NCBI GenBank assembly: GCA_002300355.1 | Contig: NSGV01000001.1 | Coordinates: 372,001 to 436,000, forward strand | DNA: 64,000 bases | Source of the DNA: Streptomyces sp. TLI_235 | GTDB lineage: Bacteria > Actinomycetota > Actinomycetes > Streptomycetales > Streptomycetaceae | Reading direction: 5' to 3' | Part shown: in pieces, positions 19,701 through 28,569 of the stretch | Layout of the letters: the number at the start of each line of letters is the position of its first letter | Numbering within the stretch: the first letter of the stretch is position 1 | The notes under the pieces: generated by a model | What the model was told of the DNA's origin: nothing | The model's database searches: none | What the model saw: the letters and a program-made list of their open reading frames with translations, nothing else | Position numbers and translations under genes: made by a program

Positions 19701-20394
19701 CCCGCCCCCGGAGGCGGCTCCCGGTGCGGCCTCCGAGCGGGCCCGCACCCTGCTGTCCGAGCGGGCGCAGGCCGCCCTCGACCCGGCCGGTCTCGACACC
19801 GGCGGCCTGCTCGACGCCATCACCCGGCTCGTCAGCCCGACCGGGCAGCTCGCCGTCCTGTCGCCGGCGGCTCCGCCGCCGGTCGAACCGGCCGACCTCG
19901 ACCTGGACTGGCTCGCGACCGTCGCCGCCGTCCGGCCGCCGCTGGCCCGGCTGGAGGTCGAACAGCTCCGCACGCCGGCCTTCGCCGCCTGGTCCACCAA
20001 ACCCGCGGACCCGTGGCAACAGGACCCGGCGGACACCGGCCGGCTCGTCGTGGCCTACGCGCCCACCGGACTCGACCTCACCGCGACCCCGCGGGTGGCC
20101 GCGGCCGTACTGGACCGGTGGACCGAGGTCGTCCCCGACCCGGAGCAGACCACGGCGGCGGCGTTCGGCTTCGACGCCCCGGCCGCCCGCGCCCCCCAGG
20201 GCATCCTGCTGGCCGTACCGCCCGATCCCAAGGCGGAGCTGGACGACCGGACCGTGCTGGACATCGTGGTCGAGACCCGGCAGCTCGCCCACGCCCGGAT
20301 GGCCCGGCCGGCCGACCTCGACCCGGCCGTCCTGGGACTGCTGCCGACCGTCCTGCTGCCCGCGACCGGCCGCACCGACACCCCGATCGAGTGA
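16765..20394 (+). CDS. Uncharacterised very large protein, 1209 aa
   Basis: The ATG at 16765 has GAGGAGGA just upstream and begins MPADLGVLLPLRIETRF, with LRLRVVPDELWFTRHDP shortly after. The rest is long, mainly helical, Leu/Ala/Arg-rich, with motifs such as AVRVGPQPYGLLPAT and WWQSMLLLG. No signal peptide, membrane helix, P-loop or protease motif is visible. The opening segment is the kind seen in large unannotated actinobacterial and Bacteroidetes proteins found next to DUF6603-type genes (from memory). It is 94 bases from the 862-aa gene and 47 from the 498-aa gene, so all three are probably co-transcribed. Function unknown; scaffold or assembly component is a guess. Confidence 0.82.
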   Translation: MPADLGVLLPLRIETRFAGPTLRLRVVPDELWFTRHDPRPGAAEVTALKRYAADPGLPAFRELASAVGAPRAVFLVRTYLTQDPAELNEEPVFQRIEGLPKELHVWLARGGGDPEHVLTLAVDHSRLAVALDSTAPRWWEDWDEAVRAGLAGEVPLPGDPDDIDLLVVTGLGGTPPGALFGALSAEGRLGLVAPGTATNTVDGEPAAGLATDADSCWQLLDGTPGENEQLVSLALTGDERSLGRLPGPTEPHFSASTGMVRALWPALWGFAATDVWALPRAADTAAWAAEALFPEGMFPAVRVGPQPYGLLPATALTRWVAGKQDVEPGLLPPLLRLREVWQAAAERRGTVAGTSTEGLLDLLGHVPSAPSYRHRRAAPLELWWQSMLLLGTADGWHELDQQWQLTYPLAGELGLAPHRRYGSRGRTGPLRMPLVVPDGLPADRTVGEVLALLLKTATRAPALFANTRALAERLRVEPDSLLLRLVVRALQVAIGDVGREALGEPVPALEEPARPDNRQGRLEHWISRTTPEMLRGTSPAAVAFQRVVGGLASLVKTSEDRLERMLRANLDTATHRLDPWLAGPPTRRLQDLLDARPAPRLGAYGWVDAPRPGSPGPTPAGLLHAPSQAQALTATVLRDRAVNDPQAGRWAMDLSSRTVRDAARLGDSVRAGAHLGEVLGREVERIAGSPDLVDALRTAFPLRTEHAGRRVCDGLAVLDAPPASLGMSGAQLAEVTALRQAVDAYGDLLVAEAVHHVTQGRPTVAGAAMDAAAGLSRPPELEVVNSRRQGRAVATGVLLLLPDVAAPAIPDEPAEHALLSPAALADPSAAAFLAARTGPATAWTWTVPGEAGDVRVSLADLGLTPADALALPLTDLERLVLAAAGGRDTELASADGSRRYEDAARLVGLLGRSPAGPDAITTEPGLPTPPSSVEAALRARYEELRRTVRILADLLADTTEPAGAERLLVACRAWGIAPDPPPEAAPGAASERARTLLSERAQAALDPAGLDTGGLLDAITRLVSPTGQLAVLSPAAPPPVEPADLDLDWLATVAAVRPPLARLEVEQLRTPAFAAWSTKPADPWQQDPADTGRLVVAYAPTGLDLTATPRVAAAVLDRWTEVVPDPEQTTAAAFGFDAPAARAPQGILLAVPPDPKAELDDRTVLDIVVETRQLAHARMARPADLDPAVLGLLPTVLLPATGRTDTPIE

Positions 20395-20441
20395 CGGCGT
20401 GGCATGGGAGTGAAGGTCTGACATGAGAGTGAGGGTCTGAC

Positions 20442-21938
20442 ATGGCCATCATCTACGACCTGGTGCGGCGGATCACGGCCACGCCCCGCCTGGACGACCT
20501 GGCCAGGGGATTCGCGGCGGAGGTCGCCGACCCGGCGTGGCTGCTCGGGCGCCAGTGGCAGCTCGGCGAGCACCAGGGCGAGGACGCCTCATCGCCGGTG
20601 CGGGTGCACTACGCGTGCCGGCAGACGCCCATCGAGCCGCTGAGCGGCGGCGACCCGGTCACCACGCCCGCGGAGGCGATCGTGGAGTCCGAACCCTTCG
20701 ACTGGTGGACGCCGGGCCGGCGGGTCGGACTGGGCCGCCTGGCGGCCGACGCGGCCGGGCAGGCGGGCGTCGCGATCCCTGCGGACGACCGCGGCCTGCT
20801 GCTCGCCGGGCTGCCGGTGCCCTACGACACCTTCACCGGCTTCGACGGCCGCGCCCTGTGGGCCCGGCGGGAGGAGCTCGGCCTCGACCCTTCCTGGTTC
20901 GGCCCGGCTGCGCCGCCCGAGCGGGAACCGGAAGACCTGTGGGACCCCACCGAGTTCGGCTACTCCGCCGACTTCACCGCCGGCGGCGTCGATCTCGCCG
21001 TCCGCCGGCACGACGGCGGAGACCTGGACTGGTACAGCGCGGACGCCTCGGGGACCGCGGCCGCCAAGGGCGGCGAGAAACGGCAGGTGTATCCGGGCCG
21101 GGTGCGCTACCCGGGGGCGCCACTGCCCCGGTGGTGGCAGATCGAGGACTCGGCGGTCGACATCGGCGGCTACCCGCCGGACCGCTCGCACTTCGCCACG
21201 CTGCTGCTGATCGATCTGATCGTCAATCAGTCGGACGACTGGTTCGACTTCCCCGTCGACGCCCTGGCGGGCCACATCGTGACGCTGACCTCCGTGACGG
21301 TGGTCGACTCCTTCGGGGACAAGTGGAGACTCGCCCCACCCGCGGACGGCTGGAGCCTGTACGCGACCGAGGGCCTCGGCCGGGAGTCCCTGGTCGTCTG
21401 GGCCGCCGCGGCCACACCGCTCAGCGGGCCGGTGCTCGACGAGGTGACGGTCGGCGTCGACGAGGACGCCAACCTCGCGTGGGCGGTCGAGCGCCGGGTC
21501 ACCGGACGGGACGTCGGGAGCCCGCCGGACCCTCCCCCGCCCGTCCCCGAAACCGTCGACGCCTCCGGCCGCCTCGGCCACACCTACGAGGCGGCGACCC
21601 GGACACCACCCGGCTGGCACCCGTACGTCATCGAGCCCGTCGACGGCCGGCGCCGGTTCGTCCAGGCCCGGGCCGCCGACCTGACCGGTCCGGTGCCGGT
21701 GCTGATGCCGGAGCCCGTCAGCGACCTGCTGGTCGTCGCGCCCACCCACCCCGTCCACCAGGTCGAGCCGGCCGCGATCCCGGTGGACGGGCTGCGGCTC
21801 GAACGCCGGGCGATGCTCGCCCGCACGACCGACGGCAGTCCGGTGCTGTGGACCCAGCGCCGCCGTGCGCCCCTGCTGACCCCGCCGGCGTTGAGGCTGC
21901 ACTTCGACGCGCTCACACCGCAGCCACCGGGCGCCTGA
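20442..21938 (+). CDS. Uncharacterised protein, 498 aa
   Basis: Starts MAIIYDLVRRITATPRL and carries the striking motif LLGRQWQLGEHQGEDA at residues 34-49, then paired tryptophan motifs (FDWWTPGRR, RWWQIEDS, DDWFDFP). The many Trp, Asp and Pro residues and lack of signal peptide suggest a compact cytoplasmic beta-rich protein. The RQW-GE-GEDA motif recurs, as far as remembered, in unannotated proteins encoded beside DUF6603-like genes. The start is preceded by GAGGGTCTGAC. Real gene, unknown function; probably a fixed partner of the 862-aa and 1209-aa proteins. Confidence 0.82.
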   Translation: MAIIYDLVRRITATPRLDDLARGFAAEVADPAWLLGRQWQLGEHQGEDASSPVRVHYACRQTPIEPLSGGDPVTTPAEAIVESEPFDWWTPGRRVGLGRLAADAAGQAGVAIPADDRGLLLAGLPVPYDTFTGFDGRALWARREELGLDPSWFGPAAPPEREPEDLWDPTEFGYSADFTAGGVDLAVRRHDGGDLDWYSADASGTAAAKGGEKRQVYPGRVRYPGAPLPRWWQIEDSAVDIGGYPPDRSHFATLLLIDLIVNQSDDWFDFPVDALAGHIVTLTSVTVVDSFGDKWRLAPPADGWSLYATEGLGRESLVVWAAAATPLSGPVLDEVTVGVDEDANLAWAVERRVTGRDVGSPPDPPPPVPETVDASGRLGHTYEAATRTPPGWHPYVIEPVDGRRRFVQARAADLTGPVPVLMPEPVSDLLVVAPTHPVHQVEPAAIPVDGLRLERRAMLARTTDGSPVLWTQRRRAPLLTPPALRLHFDALTPQPPGA

Positions 21939-21953
21939 GGAAAGGAGCACATC

Positions 21954-22436
21954 ATGTCGACGAGCAGCACCCGGAACGTCTCGCGCCAGGCCGGCGACCA
22001 GTTCCGCACCGGACGGGATTTCGTCGTCGAGGACGCCTCGCTGAGGCGCCTCCACTACCACCTGCTGCGCCTCACCCTCGCCGGCCTCACCCAGGCGGAG
22101 GTCGACGACCTGAGCGAGTACGCGAGGCTCGCCTTCTCGAACGCCGACACCTCCGCGAAGGCCGACACGATCCGCGGACGCGCCGACGCCAGCCGCCTCG
22201 CGGTCGCCGTCGTCGACATCGTCGAGCAGAGCGGCCCTCGGGACCGACGCGGCCAGGTGCTCCTGGGTGCGATCCTCGGGGCCCACGCGGGGCTCGACGG
22301 CGACCGGCGGGACGGCCGCTCGACGGACGCCGTCACGGGCGCGGTCGGCGGCGCCGTCGCCGTGGCCACCACCGGTCTCGTCACCGAGATGATCGACCAG
22401 GTCGGAATCACCGACTACCTCGCCACCGAGACCTGA
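21954..22436 (+). CDS. Small protein with glycine-rich hydrophobic tail, 160 aa
   Basis: SD GGAAAGGAG precedes the ATG, 15 bases after the 498-aa gene. Residues 25-90 are helical and charged (DASLRRLHYHLLRLTLAGLTQAEVDDL). Residues 104-150 contain LLGAILGAHAGLDGD and TGAVGGAVAVATTGLVTEMI, a Gly/Ala-rich stretch resembling the membrane-active hairpins of bacteriocin-like or holin-like peptides, though too short to call. It is the last gene of the plus-strand block. The family is not recognised. It could be a membrane-tethering or pore-forming component of the system. Confidence 0.75.
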   Translation: MSTSSTRNVSRQAGDQFRTGRDFVVEDASLRRLHYHLLRLTLAGLTQAEVDDLSEYARLAFSNADTSAKADTIRGRADASRLAVAVVDIVEQSGPRDRRGQVLLGAILGAHAGLDGDRRDGRSTDAVTGAVGGAVAVATTGLVTEMIDQVGITDYLATET

Positions 22437-22454
22437 CCGTCGCCGTCACCACCG

Positions 22455-22483
22455 GGCGGGGCGAGCCGTACGGGCACCCCGCC
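22455..22483. terminator. Possible hairpin between convergent genes
   Basis: Arms GGCGGGG (22455-22461) and CCCCGCC (22477-22483) pair perfectly around a 15-base loop, between the end of the seven-gene block and the convergent lipoprotein gene. The loop is long, so this is only a candidate. Confidence 0.35.
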
Positions 22484-22498
22484 GGCACCGGCAGCCTG

Positions 22499-23494
22499 TC
22501 AGGGCCGGGTGCCCGGGGCGCTTGCGGTGGCCGCACTCCGCGTCCCGTCCTTCCTCCAGGCGCCTACACCGAGCCGGCCCGTGGTGCCCAGGTCGAGCTC
22601 CGGGATCACCATGACCGGATCGGCACCCGCTTGCGCCCGGACCCTCAGATACGGAGCGTTCACCGGGTCCGCCGTTCCGGCCTCCACGGTGTTGCGCCAG
22701 ACCAACCCGGCGTAGGCGCGCTCGCCGGGCCCCAGCACGACCGGCTGCGGCAGATCGTCGGCGCCGGTGCCGGTCGAGATGGCGCTGCCGCCGTGCAGGA
22801 TCTGCACGCTGCCGACGGGCCTGTGCTCCTCGTCGATGACCTGGAGTTCCGGATAGCCGTTCAGCTGGACGGTTCCCGCCCCGCAGTTCTCCAGGTGGAG
22901 GCCGAGGACGCGCAGCCCCATGGCGGCATCACCCTCGTCGGCGTACACCCGCGTCCCGGACGACGGACAGACCCCGGACTCGGCCGACGCCTCCTTGCTC
23001 GGAACACTGCGCACCTTGGTGATCCGCGCCCACTCGCCGCCCACCGAGGCGGACGCGGCTGCGCCTGTGGGAACGGCACCGGCCATGTGCTGTTCGGTCA
23101 GGACGGACGGGGACGCACCTGCCGCGACGGTGCCCGCCACCGTCCGACCGGGCGCAACGTCCGGAACCGTCCGCCTGCTGACCGACATCGCCTTCCCGGA
23201 CGGAGACAGGTGCGTGAACGTGACCGTGTAGGTGAAGGGTTCGCTCCCCCGGTTGGTGACCTCGAACTCGGTACAGAGCGGGCCGGAACCCGTGATCCTC
23301 ACACCACCCACCTCCGGCTCGGCCGGATCACCGACCGGTGCCGAAGCCGACCGGCCCGTCGGCACGCCGCAGGCAGACATGCCGCTCGGCCGGGCGGCGG
23401 CCTGCGGACCGGTGGTGGCCTGCGAGCCGCACGCGGTGAGCACCAGGACCCCGGCGGCCAGGAGGACAGCAAAAGCGGTACGGGAACGATGCAC
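22499..23494 (-). CDS. Secreted lipoprotein with DUF4232-like domain
   Basis: From the GTG at 23494 the product is 331 aa and opens with a lipoprotein signal: basic n-region HRSR, hydrophobic core and lipobox LTAC. The frame also runs upstream to an ATG at 23599, but that would bury the signal 35 residues inside. The C-terminal region (GLRVLGLHLENCGAGTVQLNGYPELQVIDEEHRPV) resembles DUF4232, common in streptomycete cell-surface lipoproteins; an N-terminal beta-sandwich precedes it. Function unknown, likely extracytoplasmic. It converges with the large gene block and is probably monocistronic. Confidence 0.8.
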   Translation of the reverse strand: MHRSRTAFAVLLAAGVLVLTACGSQATTGPQAAARPSGMSACGVPTGRSASAPVGDPAEPEVGGVRITGSGPLCTEFEVTNRGSEPFTYTVTFTHLSPSGKAMSVSRRTVPDVAPGRTVAGTVAAGASPSVLTEQHMAGAVPTGAAASASVGGEWARITKVRSVPSKEASAESGVCPSSGTRVYADEGDAAMGLRVLGLHLENCGAGTVQLNGYPELQVIDEEHRPVGSVQILHGGSAISTGTGADDLPQPVVLGPGERAYAGLVWRNTVEAGTADPVNAPYLRVRAQAGADPVMVIPELDLGTTGRLGVGAWRKDGTRSAATASAPGTRP

Positions 23495-23612
23495 CCACCG
23501 AGCTGACCATGACCGGGCGTCAGGGGCCGTGACGACGGTCACACTTCCGGCAACAGCCCTGTCACAGCCGAGAGAGCCGCCGCCGGGGTTTGCAGTCACC
23601 CCCGTCGGCGCG

Positions 23613-25157
23613 TCACACGGCCCGCTTCCGGACGGAGGTCGGCCCGGTGGCGAGAAGCGCCGTGATCTCGTCGGCGAGGTGCGGGCCGAGCTCGCCCCAG
23701 CCGTCCTTGTAGCCGTAGACGCCGGCCAGGGTGCGGGCCTCGTAGTCGCCGTTCATGATCTCGATGTCGTTGGCCGTGATGAGTGCCGGGTGGGCCACGC
23801 CGACGGCTGCCGAGACCTTGGTCAGCTCCCTGCGCAGGGTGCGCAGGTAGGAGGCGGCCCGGGTGGCCTTCGAGGTCGGGTCGAGGCCGCGGGCCAGCCA
23901 CGGGTTCTGGGTGGCTATACCGGTGGGGCACTTGTCGGTGTGGCACTTCTGCGCCTGGATGCAGCCAACCGACAGCATCGCCTCACGGGCCACGTTGATC
24001 ATGTCGGCACCCAGGGCGAAGGCGACCGCGGCGTTCTCGGGCAGGCCGAGCTTGCCCGAGCCTATGAAGGTCAGGTCGTCGGTCAGCCCCAACTCTGCGA
24101 AGGTGCCGTAGACCCGGGAGAAGCCCATCCGGAACGGCAGTGACACCGAGTCGGCGAAGATCCGCGGCGCCGCCCCGGTGCCGCCCTCGCCGCCGTCGAC
24201 GGTCACGAAGTCGACCCCGCGGTCACCACGCGCCATCAGCGTGGCCAGCTCCTGCCAGAAGCCCAACTCTCCCACCGCGCTCTTGACCCCGACCGGCAGA
24301 CCGGTCTCGGTGGCGAGCAACTCGACGAAGTCGAGCATCGAGTCGACGTCGCCGAACGCGGAGTGCCGCGACGGGGAGGCGCAGTCCTTCCCGACCGGGA
24401 TGCCGCGGATCCCGGCGATCTCCGGGGTCACCTTCGCGCCCGGCAGCATCCCGCCCAGCCCCGGCTTGGCGCCCTGGGAGAGCTTGATCTCTATCGCCTT
24501 GACCGGAGCACCGGCGACCACGTCCTTGAGCTTGTCAAGGTTGAAGCTGCCGTCCTCGTTGCGGCAGCCGAAGTACGCGGTACCGAGCTGAAGGACGAGG
24601 TCACCGCCGTTGCGGTGGTACGGCGAGAGGCCGCCCTCGCCCGTGTTGTGCATCGTCCCTGCCAGCGCCGCCCCCTTGTTGAGCGCCGTGATGGCCGCGC
24701 CGGAGAGCGATCCGAAGCTCATCGCCGAGATGTTCACCACGCTCGCCGGTCGGAACGCCTTCGCGCGCCCGCGCGGCCCACCCAGCACCTTGGCCGAGGG
24801 CAGCGGAGCCAGCGGGTCGTGCGTGTCGGGCAGCGCGCCGGCGAACGTGCGCTGCTTCAGGTAGGCGTGCCCCTGTACGTGCTCGACGTCGACCTCGGTC
24901 CCGAACCCGAAGTAGTTGTTCTCCTCCTTCGCCGAGGCGTAGATCCACGTGCGCTGGTCACGACTGAACGGGCGCTCCTCCTCGTTGGAGGTCACGATGT
25001 ACTGCCGCAGCTCCGGCCCGATCGTCTCCAACAGGTACCGGGCATGCCCGATCACCGGGAAGTTCCGGAGCAGTGCGTGCCTCTTCTGGACGAGGTCGCG
25101 GGCCGCCAGAAGCGCCACCGCTGTTGCGGCCGCCGCGCCGATCTTCCGGGCTTGCAT
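23613..25157 (-). CDS. Glutamate synthase-like FMN/Fe-S protein
   Basis: A 514-aa protein of the FMN-binding glutamate-synthase domain family. An N-terminal hydrophobic helix (AAAATAVALLAARDL) is followed by the TIM-barrel with SAMSFGSLSGAAI, KPGLGGMLPG, TVDGGEGGTGAAP and the Fe-S loop CIQAQKCHTDKCP (Cx5Cx4C), as in the 3Fe-4S site of GltB. It lacks the amidotransferase domain, so it is not a full glutamate synthase; standalone proteins of this type are of uncertain function. The start at 25157 was chosen over 25178 because AGGAGGAACGTCC precedes it. Monocistronic. Confidence 0.88.
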   Translation of the reverse strand: MQARKIGAAAATAVALLAARDLVQKRHALLRNFPVIGHARYLLETIGPELRQYIVTSNEEERPFSRDQRTWIYASAKEENNYFGFGTEVDVEHVQGHAYLKQRTFAGALPDTHDPLAPLPSAKVLGGPRGRAKAFRPASVVNISAMSFGSLSGAAITALNKGAALAGTMHNTGEGGLSPYHRNGGDLVLQLGTAYFGCRNEDGSFNLDKLKDVVAGAPVKAIEIKLSQGAKPGLGGMLPGAKVTPEIAGIRGIPVGKDCASPSRHSAFGDVDSMLDFVELLATETGLPVGVKSAVGELGFWQELATLMARGDRGVDFVTVDGGEGGTGAAPRIFADSVSLPFRMGFSRVYGTFAELGLTDDLTFIGSGKLGLPENAAVAFALGADMINVAREAMLSVGCIQAQKCHTDKCPTGIATQNPWLARGLDPTSKATRAASYLRTLRRELTKVSAAVGVAHPALITANDIEIMNGDYEARTLAGVYGYKDGWGELGPHLADEITALLATGPTSVRKRAV

Positions 25158-25568
25158 GGACGTTCCTCCTCGATGCACCTCTCCATCCCCCGCGGTGGAG
25201 TCGATGCGACACGATGGTAGGAGGCCACCCGGACAGGCACGCGGTCAGGGGGTCGGTCCGCGGTACGCCATCGCGCGGCGGGGGCGACGGGATGGCGGTG
25301 CCGACACCGGCGCCTGTCGCGGACGGCCATGGCCGAGAGGGAGGCGTCTTCTCCGTAGGTGCGGACCTGGATCGGCGTGCTGCCGTCGGGAAGGCGCGGC
25401 GACGGCCGTGATCTGGTCCGGAACTGCAGGCAACCCCATGGAGGCATCGCCATCGGTTCACCCCCCGCGACCGCAGACACAGCAGCGGCTCGCAAGGGCC
25501 GATCTCTCGTCAACATGTGGATCCCCACCGGGAATTTGGCTCCGGAATCCCCCTGCTAAGGTGACCCG
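25158..25568. other. Intergenic region, 411 bases
   Basis: Lies between the divergent glutamate-synthase-like and VOC genes. It must hold both promoters. No gene, RNA or clear repeat was recognised; short frames here look like high-GC noise. Confidence 0.5.
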
Positions 25569-26003
25569 ATGGCATCGGTCAAGCAGTTCCAAGTCACCTT
25601 CGATTGCGCAGAACCCGAGCGCGTCGCTCGCTTCTGGTGCGAGGTGTTGGGGTACGTCGTACCGCCGCCACCGGAGGGGTTTGCGACCTGGGACGATTTC
25701 AATCGCTCGCTGCCGCCCGAGGATCAGGACTCGTGGTTCGCATGCAGCGATCCCTCAGGTGTGGGCCCGCGCCTGTACTTCCAGCGCGTTCCCGAAGGCA
25801 AGGTCGTCAAGAATCGGCTGCACCTTGACGTGCGGGTCGGCACCGGACTTGTGGGTGCCGAGCGCCTGGCCACGCTTGAGGCCGAATGCGCACGACTGGT
25901 CGCGCTCGGCGCGACCCACGTGCGAACGCTGTACGCCGATGAGGAGAACGAGTCGTGCATCCCGATGCTGGACATCGAGGGCAACGAGTTCTGTATCGAC
26001 TGA
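25569..26003 (+). CDS. VOC-family protein (glyoxalase-like)
   Basis: A 144-aa protein with the two beta-alpha-beta-beta-beta modules of the vicinal oxygen chelate superfamily: FQVTFDCAEPERVARFWCEVLGY at the start and NRLHLDVRVG in the second half, ending MLDIEGNEFCID. It matches the Glyoxalase_6-like group. Such proteins may be dioxygenases, isomerases or drug-binding resistance proteins; the substrate cannot be assigned. Start ATG is preceded by AAGGTGA. The GC content is a little lower than in its neighbours. It stands alone. Confidence 0.82.
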   Translation: MASVKQFQVTFDCAEPERVARFWCEVLGYVVPPPPEGFATWDDFNRSLPPEDQDSWFACSDPSGVGPRLYFQRVPEGKVVKNRLHLDVRVGTGLVGAERLATLEAECARLVALGATHVRTLYADEENESCIPMLDIEGNEFCID

Positions 26004-27167
<1,164 letters not shown>

Positions 27168-27180
27168 CGCCCCGATCCAG

Positions 27181-27196
27181 CTCGCCCCGGGGCGAG
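27181..27196 (+). terminator. Palindromic hairpin after Rpf gene
   Basis: CTCGCCCCGGGGCGAG is a perfect palindrome 14 bases after the stop codon; it can fold with a 6-bp stem and CCGG loop. It lies between convergent genes. Confidence 0.5.
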
Positions 27197-27341
27197 ATCC
27201 GCGCCCTGCAGCATCTCCCGGCGGACCCCGCCCATCATCCAGCCACCCTCTGACGACGCCGCCCTGGGGCGGATGCGACCGCCGGGAGAGTGCACGTGAT
27301 CGACGCGGAAACGGGCGAGCGGCCGGGGCGGTGGAGTCGAC

Positions 27342-28451
27342 TCAGGAAGTCGCTGCGGGAACGAGGTGGTCGAGTCCCTGCGCACTGCCCGTCGCGGCCT
27401 CGATCGAGCGCGGCAGCATGATGCTCTCGTAGGCGCGGACGGCGTCGTCGACGCTGGATTCGGTGACGAGGGCGTGGGCGAGGTCGGAGCCGTCGAGCAT
27501 CGCGAGATTGGCGCCCAGCCCAACCGGGGGCATCAGGTGCGCGGCATCGCCGAGCAGCGTGACGCCGGGAACGTGCTCCCAGGTGTGCGGGGCGGGCAGG
27601 ACGAACAGGGACCGGTTGATGAACCCGCTGTCGCCGTTGCGCAGGAGGTAGCGCAGGCTCTCGTCCCAGCCGTCGAACATCGTCAGCAGGTGCGTCCGTA
27701 CGGCCCGCTGGTCGCCGAGGTCGATACCGGCAGCCACGTGCCAGTCCTCCGGCGCGCGGAGCGCGATGTAGGCGCGGATGTGGCCGTTGCTGTTGCGCTG
27801 GGCGACCAGGGACCTGCCGGCGCCCTTCGCCAGCATCGATCCGTTGCCGACCAGCCGCGCAAGGTCGGGATGGCGGGTGTCGCAGTGGTCGAATCCGGTC
27901 TCGACGAAGGTGACGCCGGTGTAGCGGGGTTCGGCGTGCGACAGGGCCGGTCGGACGCGCGACCAGGCGCCGTCGGCGCCGACCACCAGGTCGAAGTCCT
28001 CGGCGGTGCCGTCACCGAAGAGCAGCCGGCAGGTGCCGTCCGGCAGCGGGGTGACCCTGCTGACGGCGCGGTCCCACCGCACCGTGCCCTCGGTGATCGA
28101 GTCCAGCAACAGACCGCGCAGTTGGCCTCGGTCGATCTCCGGTCGGCCGCCGGCGGCGGACGGCCCCTGATGCGCCAGGAGGGCGGCGTCGGCGAAGTCG
28201 AGCACACGCCACTCCTCTCCTTCGGGGCGGGAGAGGGCTTGGAACCGGTCCAGGAGCCCCGCCGCCCGCAGGGCGGCCTGACCCGTGTCGGCGTGCAGGT
28301 CGAGGGTGCCGCCCTGCGGGCGGGCGTCGGCGGAGGCCTCACGTTCGAAGACGGTGACGGAGCGGCCGTGTTGCTGCAGGACTCGGGCGCAGGTGAGGCC
28401 GCCGAGGCCGGCGCCGACAATCGCGATGCGGGGACAAGGAGCAGGGTTCAT
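27342..28451 (-). CDS. FAD-dependent monooxygenase, TetX-like
   Basis: A 369-aa class A flavoprotein monooxygenase. RIAIVGAGLGGLTCARVL is the Rossmann dinucleotide motif, DLVVGADGAWSRVR is the DG motif and GVTLLGDAAHLMPPVGLGANLA is the GD motif. The segment GGTLDLHADTGQAALRAAGL resembles tetracycline-inactivating TetX. Whether it degrades tetracyclines or serves another substrate is not decided by sequence. It is divergent from a TetR-family regulator gene 118 bases away, the usual arrangement for a drug-inducible oxidoreductase. Confidence 0.88.
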   Translation of the reverse strand: MNPAPCPRIAIVGAGLGGLTCARVLQQHGRSVTVFEREASADARPQGGTLDLHADTGQAALRAAGLLDRFQALSRPEGEEWRVLDFADAALLAHQGPSAAGGRPEIDRGQLRGLLLDSITEGTVRWDRAVSRVTPLPDGTCRLLFGDGTAEDFDLVVGADGAWSRVRPALSHAEPRYTGVTFVETGFDHCDTRHPDLARLVGNGSMLAKGAGRSLVAQRNSNGHIRAYIALRAPEDWHVAAGIDLGDQRAVRTHLLTMFDGWDESLRYLLRNGDSGFINRSLFVLPAPHTWEHVPGVTLLGDAAHLMPPVGLGANLAMLDGSDLAHALVTESSVDDAVRAYESIMLPRSIEAATGSAQGLDHLVPAATS

Positions 28452-28569
28452 GGGAGTGTCCCTCGGGAGGTGGGTGAGCCGCCGGGAGGTCCGGCCTCAC
28501 CAAGAAAGCACACTCACCAAATAAGTGCAACGACTCACCTTTTACAGTTGCTTCACCCTGGGGTACGGT

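Noticed and set aside
10724..20394. Long antisense frames opposite the large genes
   Set aside because: They have shadow-type composition (Arg/Gly/Pro-rich) expected from high third-position GC of the plus-strand genes and no family motifs or starts with SD.
8883..22436. Contractile injection system or phage tail-like particle
   Set aside because: No sheath, tube, baseplate, spike or AAA+ ATPase motif was seen among these proteins, so the operon was not assigned to that class.
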